Assembly: GCA_964444065.1 (NCBI GenBank)
Contig: CAYUFL010000004.1
Coordinates: 1-64,000, forward strand
Source: JBGMEA01 sp964444065
GTDB lineage: Bacteria; Bacillota; Clostridia; Eubacteriales; Anaerofustaceae
Direction: 5' to 3'
DNA length: 64,000 nt
The position numbers and the translations under genes were made by a program. A model generated the notes under the pieces. That model was given only the letters and a program-made list of their open reading frames with translations. It was not told where the DNA came from and did not search any database. Positions 49,283 to 57,349 of the stretch are shown one piece after another; position 1 is the first letter of the stretch, and every line of letters begins with the position of its first letter.

Positions 49283-50287
49283 ATGGAAAAGGATGATTTG
49301 AAAACCGCACTCAGAAAATATCTGCTCACAGACTGCGAAACGGATCTGCCTACATTGGTTTGTACAGACAGAAAGCTTGCGTCTGATACGCTCAAAGAAC
49401 TGATTTCGGAACAGAAAGAAGAATTGAAAGCGCACACGGACAAAATTACGGAAGTGCTTAGCTTACTGTACAACGATTCCGACGCTGATCTGTCTGATCC
49501 GGTATCTGTTTTTTATCGTTATATTGCGGACAGTTATCTTTACAAAGACGCTTCCGTATGTCAAAATGACGAACTGCTGTGCGGCGGACTGAAAAATAAA
49601 TATTTGTTTGATCTGATCGAAAAAATCCGTTTCGCAAAAATGCAGCGCGAAAGTCTTCGCGATACAACGTCTTATAACCGACATATCGAAAAATCGATCA
49701 GTGATATGCGAAATGATCTGACGGTATTGTTCGAACTCCGGTGTACCTATGAAGAAACCGCAGCCGTTTTGGAGAAGTATCTGGAATACAATATCAATGT
49801 AAATACAGCAAGAAACTGGCTTAAACTGGACGGACTTTCAAAATATGAACCTTTCCGAAAATTCCTCATGCAGTCAAAAGATCAGATACTCAATCTGTAT
49901 TCACGCGGAAGCATCCGAACGGAATCGCTGAAATATTTTGTGGAATCGAAAGATGTGCAGACGATCGAAATTTATATGAAAACACTTGTGCAGACCGCTG
50001 CGGAAGACCGCGCCAAAGCAGAAGAAATGATTTCGGCTGATGTCTGTTTTCCGTTTGACGGTGTATATATCGGATCAGTGGTCGATCTGTTTTCGGCTGA
50101 TGCGGAAAAATCGCAGCTGTTGCTGGATCAATTCATGGCTTCGGATAAAAAAGCTTCGCTCAATGTGTTGGCGCTGCTGAATGATCAATGCCAAGATGAC
50201 AATCAGTATGAAACAATATGCTCAAAAACCGAAGCATATCTGCAATCGGTGCAATATCAATACAACAGTAAGAACTGGATGTCATAA
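49283..50287 (+). CDS. Protein of unknown function following the TlpA-like gene
   Basis: The 334-residue protein is soluble and mostly helical. It has an N-terminal charged helix pair (residues 1-60), a central coiled segment YNRHIEKSISDMRNDLTVLFELR, a possible helix-turn-helix in CTYEETAAVLEKYLEYNINVNTARNWLKLDGLS, and a C-terminal helical region. I do not recognise the family. No signal peptide or membrane segment is visible. ATG follows GGAGAGGAGACC, 30 bases after the TlpA-like gene. The strand changes after it. Confidence 0.6.
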   Translation: MEKDDLKTALRKYLLTDCETDLPTLVCTDRKLASDTLKELISEQKEELKAHTDKITEVLSLLYNDSDADLSDPVSVFYRYIADSYLYKDASVCQNDELLCGGLKNKYLFDLIEKIRFAKMQRESLRDTTSYNRHIEKSISDMRNDLTVLFELRCTYEETAAVLEKYLEYNINVNTARNWLKLDGLSKYEPFRKFLMQSKDQILNLYSRGSIRTESLKYFVESKDVQTIEIYMKTLVQTAAEDRAKAEEMISADVCFPFDGVYIGSVVDLFSADAEKSQLLLDQFMASDKKASLNVLALLNDQCQDDNQYETICSKTEAYLQSVQYQYNSKNWMS

Positions 50288-50437
50288 GCAGAAGCTTTTC
50301 CCGTTTTCCGTGATAGACTTTTTGTTTGATCCATATCGCATGGAATGCGCATGATAAACCTCCAAGAATATTTATTTTCGGTACATGTTCTTGAAGGTTT
50401 GTTTCTGATTGGAGTTCGTTTCGAATCAGCTGTCCAT

Positions 50438-51547
50438 TCAAAGAACGTTCTCTTGCTGCGTGTGATCGCTGCGCTGTCCGATTGCAGACAGGCGAGCCTT
50501 CATCTGTGCTTCCATCTCCGAAAGCGCCGTCTCTGCCTGCATTCGTTTGGCATGTCCTTCGTCCTGAATACGCAGTGTTTCTTCAATGGTGGCAAGCAGA
50601 TCGTTATGCATCTGTTTCAATGTTTCCAATTCCGCAATACCGCGCTCGGACGCTTTTTCCGCACCAACCGTATTTTTTCTTAACAGTTCGGATCCTCTGG
50701 CAAATACTTCATTGTTGGTTTCGGTTACTTTCTTTTGCATCGTAAGTGCGTGTTGCTGACGGAAAATCGAAATTGCAATAACGAGCTGATTTTTCCACAT
50801 GGGAATGGTGTTCAAAACAGAGGTTTGTATCTTTTCCACCAACACCTGATCATTGTTTTGAATCAAACGAATCTGCGGCGCTGTCTGAATCGAAATCATG
50901 CGGCTTAGTTTCAGATCATACAGTTTTTTTTCAAACCGATGTACCAGCCCGAGCATATCCTGGTATTTTTGCGCAAGCAACGGGTCGTCCGATTTCTCTG
51001 TCTGCTTTTTCAGATCGGGCAGCAGTGTATGGTTGATTTCTTCCAACTTACGGGCACCCGCTAAAATATAGAGCTCCAAATTCTGCACGTAATCTTTATT
51101 TTTTTCATACATCCCGTCCAACAGGGTAATATCTTTCAGCATACGCATTTTGGCAACATCGAGACTTTGCATGATCTTTTCGATCTGCACGCTTACGTTT
51201 TCGTAACAGTCGATGAAGCGTTCCATCCTGTTTTCATGCGAATGAAACAGCCTGCCGAAAAATCCGTCCGGCTGCGGGTTGATACTGTTCACATCGATGC
51301 TTTTCATCTCCTGCATCAGTTCGCAAAGAATCTCTCCGGCATAGCCGGAGTCCTTTGATTTGATCTGATCCAGCAGAATATCGGAAAAGTCGGAAATTCG
51401 CTTTTGCATTCCCACACCATATTGCAGAATTGCTTGGGAATCATTGATATTGATGTTAGTGACAATCTCCGCTATCTTTTTTTGTTGTTCCGGCGTAAGA
51501 TCAACCTCCGGTAGCGCTGTCATTACCGCATCCTGTTTGCTCTGCAT
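50438..51547 (-). CDS. TelA-family toxic-anion-resistance protein
   Basis: The 369-residue protein matches PF05816 (TelA/YceH): helical throughout, with AILQYGVGMQKRISDFSDILLDQIKSKDSGYAGEILCELM at the start, GFFGRLFHS in the first third and VLNTIPMWKNQLVIAISIFRQQHAL, the family core, near the end. TelA proteins are linked to tellurite and other stresses, mechanism unknown. ATG follows AAGGAAACC. It is the last gene of a four-gene minus-strand operon, 18 bases after the previous stop. Confidence 0.9.
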   Translation of the reverse strand: MQSKQDAVMTALPEVDLTPEQQKKIAEIVTNININDSQAILQYGVGMQKRISDFSDILLDQIKSKDSGYAGEILCELMQEMKSIDVNSINPQPDGFFGRLFHSHENRMERFIDCYENVSVQIEKIMQSLDVAKMRMLKDITLLDGMYEKNKDYVQNLELYILAGARKLEEINHTLLPDLKKQTEKSDDPLLAQKYQDMLGLVHRFEKKLYDLKLSRMISIQTAPQIRLIQNNDQVLVEKIQTSVLNTIPMWKNQLVIAISIFRQQHALTMQKKVTETNNEVFARGSELLRKNTVGAEKASERGIAELETLKQMHNDLLATIEETLRIQDEGHAKRMQAETALSEMEAQMKARLSAIGQRSDHTQQENVL

Positions 51548-51565
51548 ATTGGTTTCCTTATTTCA

Positions 51566-52642
51566 CTATTGTATTTGGTTCAGCAGTTCTATCATTGTGT
51601 CCGCGTTCGGTACTTCCACCACCTGGTCAATATTTTCGCAGATTCCGATGCTCTTAAGTGTTTCTTCATCGAGATCAAAGGCGGTGGATGCGGTACGGAA
51701 ACCATGTTTTTCCCATGCAATTGCCTGAATTTCAGGATCGAGCAACGCGTTAAGCAGTTTTTCGCCGTCATCGCTTAAGGATATATAATAATGCTCGCTC
51801 CAAACGGTGGGCTCGGGGTAGATAAGAACCACTTCGTCCTTAACTTGGTCCCACAGCTCGGGATTGCTTACTGCAAATTCTATCATTTGGCTTTCATAGC
51901 CGACAATAATGGGGCTCTCCCCCATACCCAAATTCAGATATCGGGTAAACAGATTGCTGGATGAATATTCCATCTGTCCCAGATTATCAAACACGTCACG
52001 GACTTCTCCCGATACGCCGGGAAGTGTTTGCAGATTGACAACATTTCCGTTGTTGAGCATATTTGCCAGCAGTGCGGCATACATCGTGCCGGAATTTGAT
52101 TTGTTGGGATCGGTAGAAATGATCTTGAAGTTTCCGTACAAATCCACGCCTAACTCGTTCCATTTCGTCTGCTCGGACAGAAGCGGCAGCAGCAGAGAAA
52201 AATCCGCAGTATAATATCCTGACTCGGCGGTAACGATGCCTTTTTGCGAAAGTGATGCGACGATCGGCTGCCAGCTGTAGAGTACAATGGGCGAATAAAA
52301 GATTTTTTCGCTCTTGCCGTTGGTGATGTTTTTGCTTTTGGCTATTTCGTAAGCCGTTTGGCTGGAAGGGAACAGGAAATCCATGTCCGAAAGATCCATA
52401 TCCGTCATCTCTATGGAGCCTGCTTTTGTATAATCAACCGTGATATGATATTTATCATGCAGGATTTTTACTGTTTCCGGATCGGACAGAAATTCTATTT
52501 TTTCGCCGCCGATATATCCTTTGACCACCGTATCCTGTTGTGTGAATCCCAAAAGATCACCCTTGTCGGTCAGGATAAGCACCAAAGCCGCGCCGGCGAT
52601 TACCGCGCAGAGAAGCAGCAATCCCAATATTTTTTGTTTCAA
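51566..52642 (-). CDS. Membrane-anchored extracellular solute-binding-like protein
   Basis: The 358-residue protein has one N-terminal membrane helix (LKQKILGLLLLCAVIAGAALVLILT) and a type-2 periplasmic-binding fold (DMDFLFPSSQTAYEIA, KIISTDPNKSNSGTMYAALLANML, MGESPIIVGYESQMIEF, VVLIYPEPTVWSEHYYISLSDDG). This resembles molybdate- or anion-binding proteins, but the helix suggests a tethered sensor and not an ABC-linked receptor. I start it at TTG 52642 behind GGAGGGTATTTAAC, one base after the upstream gene ends; the longer frame lies inside that gene. Confidence 0.75.
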   Translation of the reverse strand: MKQKILGLLLLCAVIAGAALVLILTDKGDLLGFTQQDTVVKGYIGGEKIEFLSDPETVKILHDKYHITVDYTKAGSIEMTDMDLSDMDFLFPSSQTAYEIAKSKNITNGKSEKIFYSPIVLYSWQPIVASLSQKGIVTAESGYYTADFSLLLPLLSEQTKWNELGVDLYGNFKIISTDPNKSNSGTMYAALLANMLNNGNVVNLQTLPGVSGEVRDVFDNLGQMEYSSSNLFTRYLNLGMGESPIIVGYESQMIEFAVSNPELWDQVKDEVVLIYPEPTVWSEHYYISLSDDGEKLLNALLDPEIQAIAWEKHGFRTASTAFDLDEETLKSIGICENIDQVVEVPNADTMIELLNQIQ

Positions 52643-52643
52643 G

Positions 52644-53243
52644 TTAAATACCCTCCGATTTGATGGTCTGTTCCAAAAGCTTGATCTCAGTGTCCAGATC
52701 AAAAAGATCGTCTTCCATCAGTTTGCCTTTCAGTTTTTTAAAAAGCGCACAAATACTGTCCAACGAATCCGAAATTCTGCCGAGCATATCATCGCCTTCA
52801 TTCAGATAGCTCCTGTCGGCACTGATTTCGATATAGCGGTGCACGATATAGCCTGTGGTATCCATATAATAAGAGATGAACTTGCGGGCTTGTCTGATAT
52901 TTTTCGGGTCTTTTTGAATGTCCGCATAAATCGAGGAGGCTGCGGAAATAATATTGTCGAGTTTTGTGCGAATATCCGCTTCGCTGATTTTTAGGGAAGC
53001 GGCTTTGAGTTCATCGAGTTTTTCAACCCCTTCTGCAAGAATCTCCTGCATATCCTGCTGTGTGACTCCGTCCGCCACAATCACAACTTTCTTTTTGCGG
53101 AAGATCAAAAAGGCGCAAATGACGTATGAAGCGGTGCCCACCGCCGCACTGATAAGCAAGCCGCCCCGAAACGCCAGCAAAAACAGCAAAAACAGTCCGG
53201 CGGAGATTACTCCGGAAATCATACCGTTCGTATCATTTTTCAT
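52644..53243 (-). CDS. XpaC-family protein (5-bromo-4-chloroindolyl phosphate hydrolysis)
   Basis: The 199-residue protein has two N-terminal membrane helices (about 9-52) and a helical cytosolic region, the plan of PF10112, named XpaC after a Bacillus gene. XpaC and TelA genes are commonly adjacent in Firmicutes, which supports the call. The biochemical role is not known. It ends one base before the TTG of the next gene and starts 8 bases after the previous stop, so it is an internal operon gene. Confidence 0.85.
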   Translation of the reverse strand: MKNDTNGMISGVISAGLFLLFLLAFRGGLLISAAVGTASYVICAFLIFRKKKVVIVADGVTQQDMQEILAEGVEKLDELKAASLKISEADIRTKLDNIISAASSIYADIQKDPKNIRQARKFISYYMDTTGYIVHRYIEISADRSYLNEGDDMLGRISDSLDSICALFKKLKGKLMEDDLFDLDTEIKLLEQTIKSEGI

Positions 53244-53251
53244 ACAGCCTC

Positions 53252-54832
53252 CTAATTGTAACCCTTCACTTTTTTAAAGGCGGAAACAAGATCGCCCTTG
53301 CTGTCAAATACATTACCCCTCGTCAGCTCCGCCAAAGAAGAAAGTTGACTGCCGGAAGCACTTCCCATCTGAATGGCAAACAACGGGATATCTTTGCCCA
53401 GTGCCGCATAGGCGGCTGCAAAATCTCCGTAGTCGGTACTTGCATTTGATTGTCCGTCCGTCAGCAGTACAATCGCGCAGAAGTAATCATCGGTATTCAC
53501 ATTGGAAAAAATTTCCAGCGCACGGATTGCGGGACTGTAAATATCGGTACCGCCGCCCGTAGAAATGGCGTCGATTTGATCGGCCAATGCAACGAGAGAT
53601 GTATTGTCATTGCCTGTTACGGTTAATTCATCCAGTAAGGTGTCATCAAACGGAATCACCACCGTAATATCCTGTGCGGTTGCCTGAAGCAGATTCGTAC
53701 GTGCCTGCTCCTGATCCAGAATCATCCGCATGGCTTCTTTCAGATTGTCTTCGCTGTTGCCTGCCATACTGCCGGAAAAGTCCAAACAGTAAACGGTATA
53801 TGCAGGTTTTTTCAGCTCATTCTGATAAAGCTGCAGCGCCGCAAGCACCACATCGGAATCCGGCATGCGGATACCCGAAAGCGTTTTCGTTGCATCAATG
53901 CCCCAGTCGGGATTGAAGACGCCGGGATCAGCCGTGTCCATCGAACCGCCGTAGCCGGTTCTGCGCCCCAAGTCCAAGATTTCTTCCTGCACCGAGTCGC
54001 TTAAGAGATATTCCTGCAACTTGGCGAATATTTTTTCTGCGTCCGCATCACCATTGTTCACCATGCCGAGCGGCGAATCCGCAACGGTCAGACCATCCTG
54101 CGGATAAACCAGATACAACGGTTCTTTTCCTTGCTGAATCAGCTCCTGATTCGCTTCAATCAGCATGCTTTCATAGTTCACCATAGCGTCGTAATCACCC
54201 TCTAAAAACAGTGTTTTCAGCCAGCCCGAACTGCCGGAAGATCGGTTGATGCCGCTTAATAAATCTTTGATATCTGTTTTAAGAGATTCGTTCTCCAAAT
54301 CCTGCAAGGTAATGGTATCCTTATTGCCCAACAGGGCATGGATGAAGCCGATATACGCGCAGGCACCCGAATTGCTTTGTGTTGCCGAAGTCATCATGAA
54401 CGTAAGTTTTTCGTCCCGGATGGCTTGCAGAATTTCCGAGACTGTAACCTCACGGTCGGTAAAGCCCAGACTCTGAGCCAGTGATTTTCGGATGCCGAAA
54501 GCAATCGGAGAATTCATGATGGAAACGGAATTTTTGATCATATGATTTTCGTCTCCCATGTTGATCCACAAGCTGTTGGCAGGCCAGACGGCATCATATT
54601 GTTTAATTTCATCGGTACCCAGCAGATTCATAATATCCACCGATCCCATGTACACCATACGGATGGTAACATTGTTTTTCTTGCCGAATTCTTCCAGTAT
54701 CGGCTCCAATGACTCGTTTTCGGATCCGGAGAGAATCACAAATTCCCGCTGACTTTGCATAGAACACCCCGTCAAACCGACAGTGTTGAACAACATTGCG
54801 AAAAGTAATATTGCGACTAAAATCTTTTTCAT
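53252..54832 (-). CDS. Lipoprotein with solute-binding domain fused to a von Willebrand A domain
   Basis: The 526-residue protein has a lipobox LTGC (Cys23), a substrate-binding-protein-like region at about 30-310 (AVWPANSLWINMGDENHMI, SATQSNSGACAYIGF, NYESMLIEANQEL) and a C-terminal VWA domain with a complete metal site: Asp351-x-Ser353-x-Ser355, Thr429 and Asp459. VWA domains bind proteins or ligands through a divalent metal. The fusion suggests an extracellular sensor or scaffold. It heads the operon with XpaC, a second binding protein and TelA. Confidence 0.85.
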   Translation of the reverse strand: MKKILVAILLFAMLFNTVGLTGCSMQSQREFVILSGSENESLEPILEEFGKKNNVTIRMVYMGSVDIMNLLGTDEIKQYDAVWPANSLWINMGDENHMIKNSVSIMNSPIAFGIRKSLAQSLGFTDREVTVSEILQAIRDEKLTFMMTSATQSNSGACAYIGFIHALLGNKDTITLQDLENESLKTDIKDLLSGINRSSGSSGWLKTLFLEGDYDAMVNYESMLIEANQELIQQGKEPLYLVYPQDGLTVADSPLGMVNNGDADAEKIFAKLQEYLLSDSVQEEILDLGRRTGYGGSMDTADPGVFNPDWGIDATKTLSGIRMPDSDVVLAALQLYQNELKKPAYTVYCLDFSGSMAGNSEDNLKEAMRMILDQEQARTNLLQATAQDITVVIPFDDTLLDELTVTGNDNTSLVALADQIDAISTGGGTDIYSPAIRALEIFSNVNTDDYFCAIVLLTDGQSNASTDYGDFAAAYAALGKDIPLFAIQMGSASGSQLSSLAELTRGNVFDSKGDLVSAFKKVKGYN

Positions 54833-55298
54833 GCAATCTCCTCAATTCTCTTTGCAGCAATCGCGAGGCTGTCCATTATCATGCTGTTGCTCTGCCCGGC
54901 GGTGCCGCACCACATCTTCTCGTTTTCGACAATTTTTTCGATAGTTCAATTATATATAATTTTTTGATTTGATATGTAATCATCAAGTAAATCATATGTA
55001 TTGTTACTGTAAATAACTGCGGAGATTCACCGTTGTTTGAGGAGTATAATTATTTACACTGATCAATATTTGAATCTGTTCATTCTTTCTGCAACATAAA
55101 AAGACCTTTCGTGTAAAAGGTCTCGGGCTGCCGAACAATCCGAATCGTAAAAAATGAAGAATTCTTTTCTTTATTGTGTTGCATGAAGTGCGGATTTTCG
55201 TGAGGTCCCACAGGATCGCGCGCATGGATCCGAAGAATCAAGCATGCTTGTCAAAGTTAGGGCGTGTGCCACTTATCTTCGATTTTTCATTCAGCCTG
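54833..55298. other. Gene-free stretch upstream of the VWA operon
   Basis: About 460 bases with no convincing gene. A small hairpin AGACCTTT/AAAGGTCT (55103-55121 area) is present. Short frames on both strands around 55004-55260 have no recognisable content. The promoter of the VWA operon should lie near its start. Confidence 0.5.
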
Positions 55299-55353
55299 CA
55301 TTTTGATGACTTTGCCATCAAAATGAAATACCTCCCTTGCGGGAGGTATTTCA
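55299..55353. terminator. Two adjacent perfect hairpins after the LCP gene
   Basis: CATTTTGATG (55299-55308) pairs with CATCAAAATG (55316-55325), and TGAAATACCTCCC (55324-55336) pairs with GGGAGGTATTTCA (55341-55353). They lie 40 bases past the LCP stop on the minus strand and overlap by two bases. Termination of the LCP transcript is likely. Confidence 0.65.
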
Positions 55354-55393
55354 TATGCGCAAGAGTGATCTGAACCATTTTATGGGCGGAGGG

Positions 55394-56815
55394 TTAATCG
55401 GACGTTGTATCGGTGGTCGTGTCGGTCGTCGTATCCGTCGTTGTATCGGTGGTTGTCGTATCGGTGGTGGTCGTTGTGTCTGTGGTTGTCGTATCTGTGG
55501 TCGTTGTGTCGGTCGCTTTAGGAATATAGGTAGCATCCTGGGAATCTTGTTTTACCGTAATGCCGAAATGTTCTTTGATGAACGTGACGCGCTCCGATTG
55601 TACCACAATCCAATATGAGATACCGTTTAGATTTCCGTATGTACCGGGCATGGTATCGGTTGAGATGTTGGACGGGTTAAAATCTTTGAGCGTGAATGCC
55701 AATGTGGTAATCTGTTTGAACGACAAGTCTGTAGTCAAAATGTCAAAGGTTTTTGATGTCAACTGCGGCAGTTTCATGATGTTACTCGAACTGGTTACTT
55801 CATCAAACAGCACCAACATCAGTTTTTGCTGCATGGCAACACGGTCAATGTCTCCTCCGGTGTAGTCACGAAGCCGTGCAAGCGTGATGAACTGTTCTCC
55901 GTTCAGCGTCTGTGTCCCTTTTGCATAGGCAAGTGTGCCGTTATGATAGATGTTTTCGTCCAGAGTAAGGGTTACGCCGCCCAGGGTGTCAATGATTTCG
56001 GGGACGCCGTCCATATCGACTTCCACATAATAGTGGATCGGAATGCCGCCCAGCAATTGACTGACTGTGCCTTCGAGGCATTTGACGCCTTCGTCAAAAT
56101 AATCATCCTCTGATTCCGCATTAAGCGAGCCGTAATAAAAACAGGAATTGATTTTATCTTTTCCGCTTCTGCCGTAGATACTCACGTAAGTATCTCGCGG
56201 GATCGAAATAATTTGGATTGCATTTGTTTTCAGATTAACAGAAACTAGCATGATCGTATCGGGTCGAAACGTCGTATATTCGCTTTCCCGCTCGACATTC
56301 TCATCCAATCCGAAGAACAGGATATTAATAACATCGGTGTCGCCGAAAGAAATGTTTGAACTCAGGTTGTCATACAGTGTGGACTTAATCGCCAACTTCT
56401 GATACTTTTTATTTCCGGATAAATCTCCGCTGAAATTACTCAGGCTGCCAAGACCGGTCCACATTAAGATGGTTGTCAAATTGCTTGCAATCAGAATACC
56501 TGCAATCAGAACAGAACATACGGCAATCATCCATCGTTTGATTCTCTGTCGTTTGGTTATTTTCTTCTTCTTTTTTTTCTTTTTCCCTTTTGGTTCCGTC
56601 GGTAATGCGGGTAACTTGCCTGATCCAACCATTGCATCCCCAGATATCGCTTTCGCCATATTCGGGGAGCTTGACTTTGATTCGGATTTTATTTGAGATG
56701 CGACTGCGGCAGGATGCTTTGTCACCGTTGTCGGTTTCTTTTTCTTTTTACGTTTTTTAATATAGACTTTTTTTTCGCTCAGGCCGCTTTTGACCCTCGG
56801 ATCTTTTTCTTTCAT
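55394..56815 (-). CDS. LytR-CpsA-Psr (LCP) cell-wall glycopolymer ligase
   Basis: The 473-residue protein has a long lysine-rich cytosolic N-terminus with runs such as KKRKKKKK and KKKKKKKK, one membrane helix (about 95-120), and an LCP domain at about 160-420: NILFFGLDENVERESEYTTFRPDTIMLVSVN, ISIPRDTYVSI, KINSCFYYG, and TLARLRDYTGGDIDRVAMQQ with the conserved arginines. LCP enzymes attach teichoic acid or capsule to peptidoglycan. The last 40 residues are a Thr/Asp repeat. ATG follows TTGGAGTTATGGA. Confidence 0.92.
   Translation of the reverse strand: MKEKDPRVKSGLSEKKVYIKKRKKKKKPTTVTKHPAAVASQIKSESKSSSPNMAKAISGDAMVGSGKLPALPTEPKGKKKKKKKKITKRQRIKRWMIAVCSVLIAGILIASNLTTILMWTGLGSLSNFSGDLSGNKKYQKLAIKSTLYDNLSSNISFGDTDVINILFFGLDENVERESEYTTFRPDTIMLVSVNLKTNAIQIISIPRDTYVSIYGRSGKDKINSCFYYGSLNAESEDDYFDEGVKCLEGTVSQLLGGIPIHYYVEVDMDGVPEIIDTLGGVTLTLDENIYHNGTLAYAKGTQTLNGEQFITLARLRDYTGGDIDRVAMQQKLMLVLFDEVTSSSNIMKLPQLTSKTFDILTTDLSFKQITTLAFTLKDFNPSNISTDTMPGTYGNLNGISYWIVVQSERVTFIKEHFGITVKQDSQDATYIPKATDTTTTDTTTTDTTTTTDTTTTDTTTDTTTDTTTDTTSD
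55397..55518 (-). repeat. Thr/Asp tandem-repeat tail of the LCP protein
   Basis: DNA coding for repeated T(2-5)D units, for example TDTTTTDTTTT, fills the last 120 bases of the LCP gene. The unit is 12 to 18 bases and varies in number of Thr codons. Copy-number change by slippage is plausible. It codes a low-complexity extracellular tail and is not a CRISPR array. Confidence 0.85.
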
Positions 56816-57041
56816 TCCATAACTCCAATACCTTGTGTCGATAATCCATATTATTATAACGCATAAAGCGATTATTGCGATACAATTTTAAAAAATTCTA
56901 ATAAACGCAAAGCGGCTTATTCTAAACCATTTTGCGTATCTCAAGGATCAAGAAAAGGTGCATTTTCATAAATGAGTGAATGAAAGTCATATGCAGTACC
57001 TCTCCTGCGGCTGCGCTGACGGAGAAGGAATGCCGATTTGC

Positions 57042-57070
57042 TTGACAAAATACAGCGTATGAAGTATAAT
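57042..57070 (+). promoter_or_regulatory. Consensus promoter of valS
   Basis: TTGACA (57042-57047) and TATAAT (57065-57070) are both perfect and separated by 17 bases. Transcription would start near 57077. Confidence 0.9.
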
Positions 57071-57076
57071 TTTGCC

Positions 57077-57325
57077 ATTCATAACCGATCAGATCGCAAA
57101 GAAATGCGAAGATGCGGAGGAGTAGGCAGCCTGTATCAAACAGAGAGAAAGCGGAGGGTGAAAGCTTTCATGGGCATTCTGCCGAAAGTCGCCGCGGAGC
57201 ACCGTTATTCTCACAGAACAGCGGCGGAGCCGGCACGTTACGCCGAAGAAAAGCGGATTCGTCTCGAATCAATGCGGGTGGTACCGCGGCATATTGCCGT
57301 CCTGCAACGATTGCGGGATTTTTTA
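57077..57325 (+). promoter_or_regulatory. T-box riboswitch of valS
   Basis: The leader carries the T-box sequence AATGCGGGTGGTACCGCGG (57271-57289), whose TGGT pairs with the tRNA acceptor end. A stem I region has AGTA (loop E) at about 57120 and the GGCAG/CTGCC helix. The 3' terminator GTCCTGCAA/TTGCGGGAT is followed by six T (about 57299-57322). A GTC triplet at 57188-57190 is a plausible valine specifier. Uncharged tRNA-Val should stabilise the antiterminator and turn valS on. Confidence 0.93.
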
Positions 57326-57349
57326 TTTGCAAAAGAAAGGCAGGCCGTC

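Noticed and set aside
55004..55225. Minus-strand 73-codon frame in the gap before the VWA operon
   Set aside because: No recognisable content and poor start context.
55397..55518. Possible CRISPR-like array
   Set aside because: Units are 12-18 bases, in frame and coding T(n)D; there are no spacers.
55337..55618. Plus-strand Gly/Arg/Cys-rich frame
   Set aside because: It is the complement of the Thr/Asp repeats of the LCP gene and starts in a hairpin.
57038..57349. 104-codon N-terminal extension of valS
   Set aside because: The frame is open only because it reads through the T-box leader; family similarity starts at ATG 57350 behind a ribosome site.
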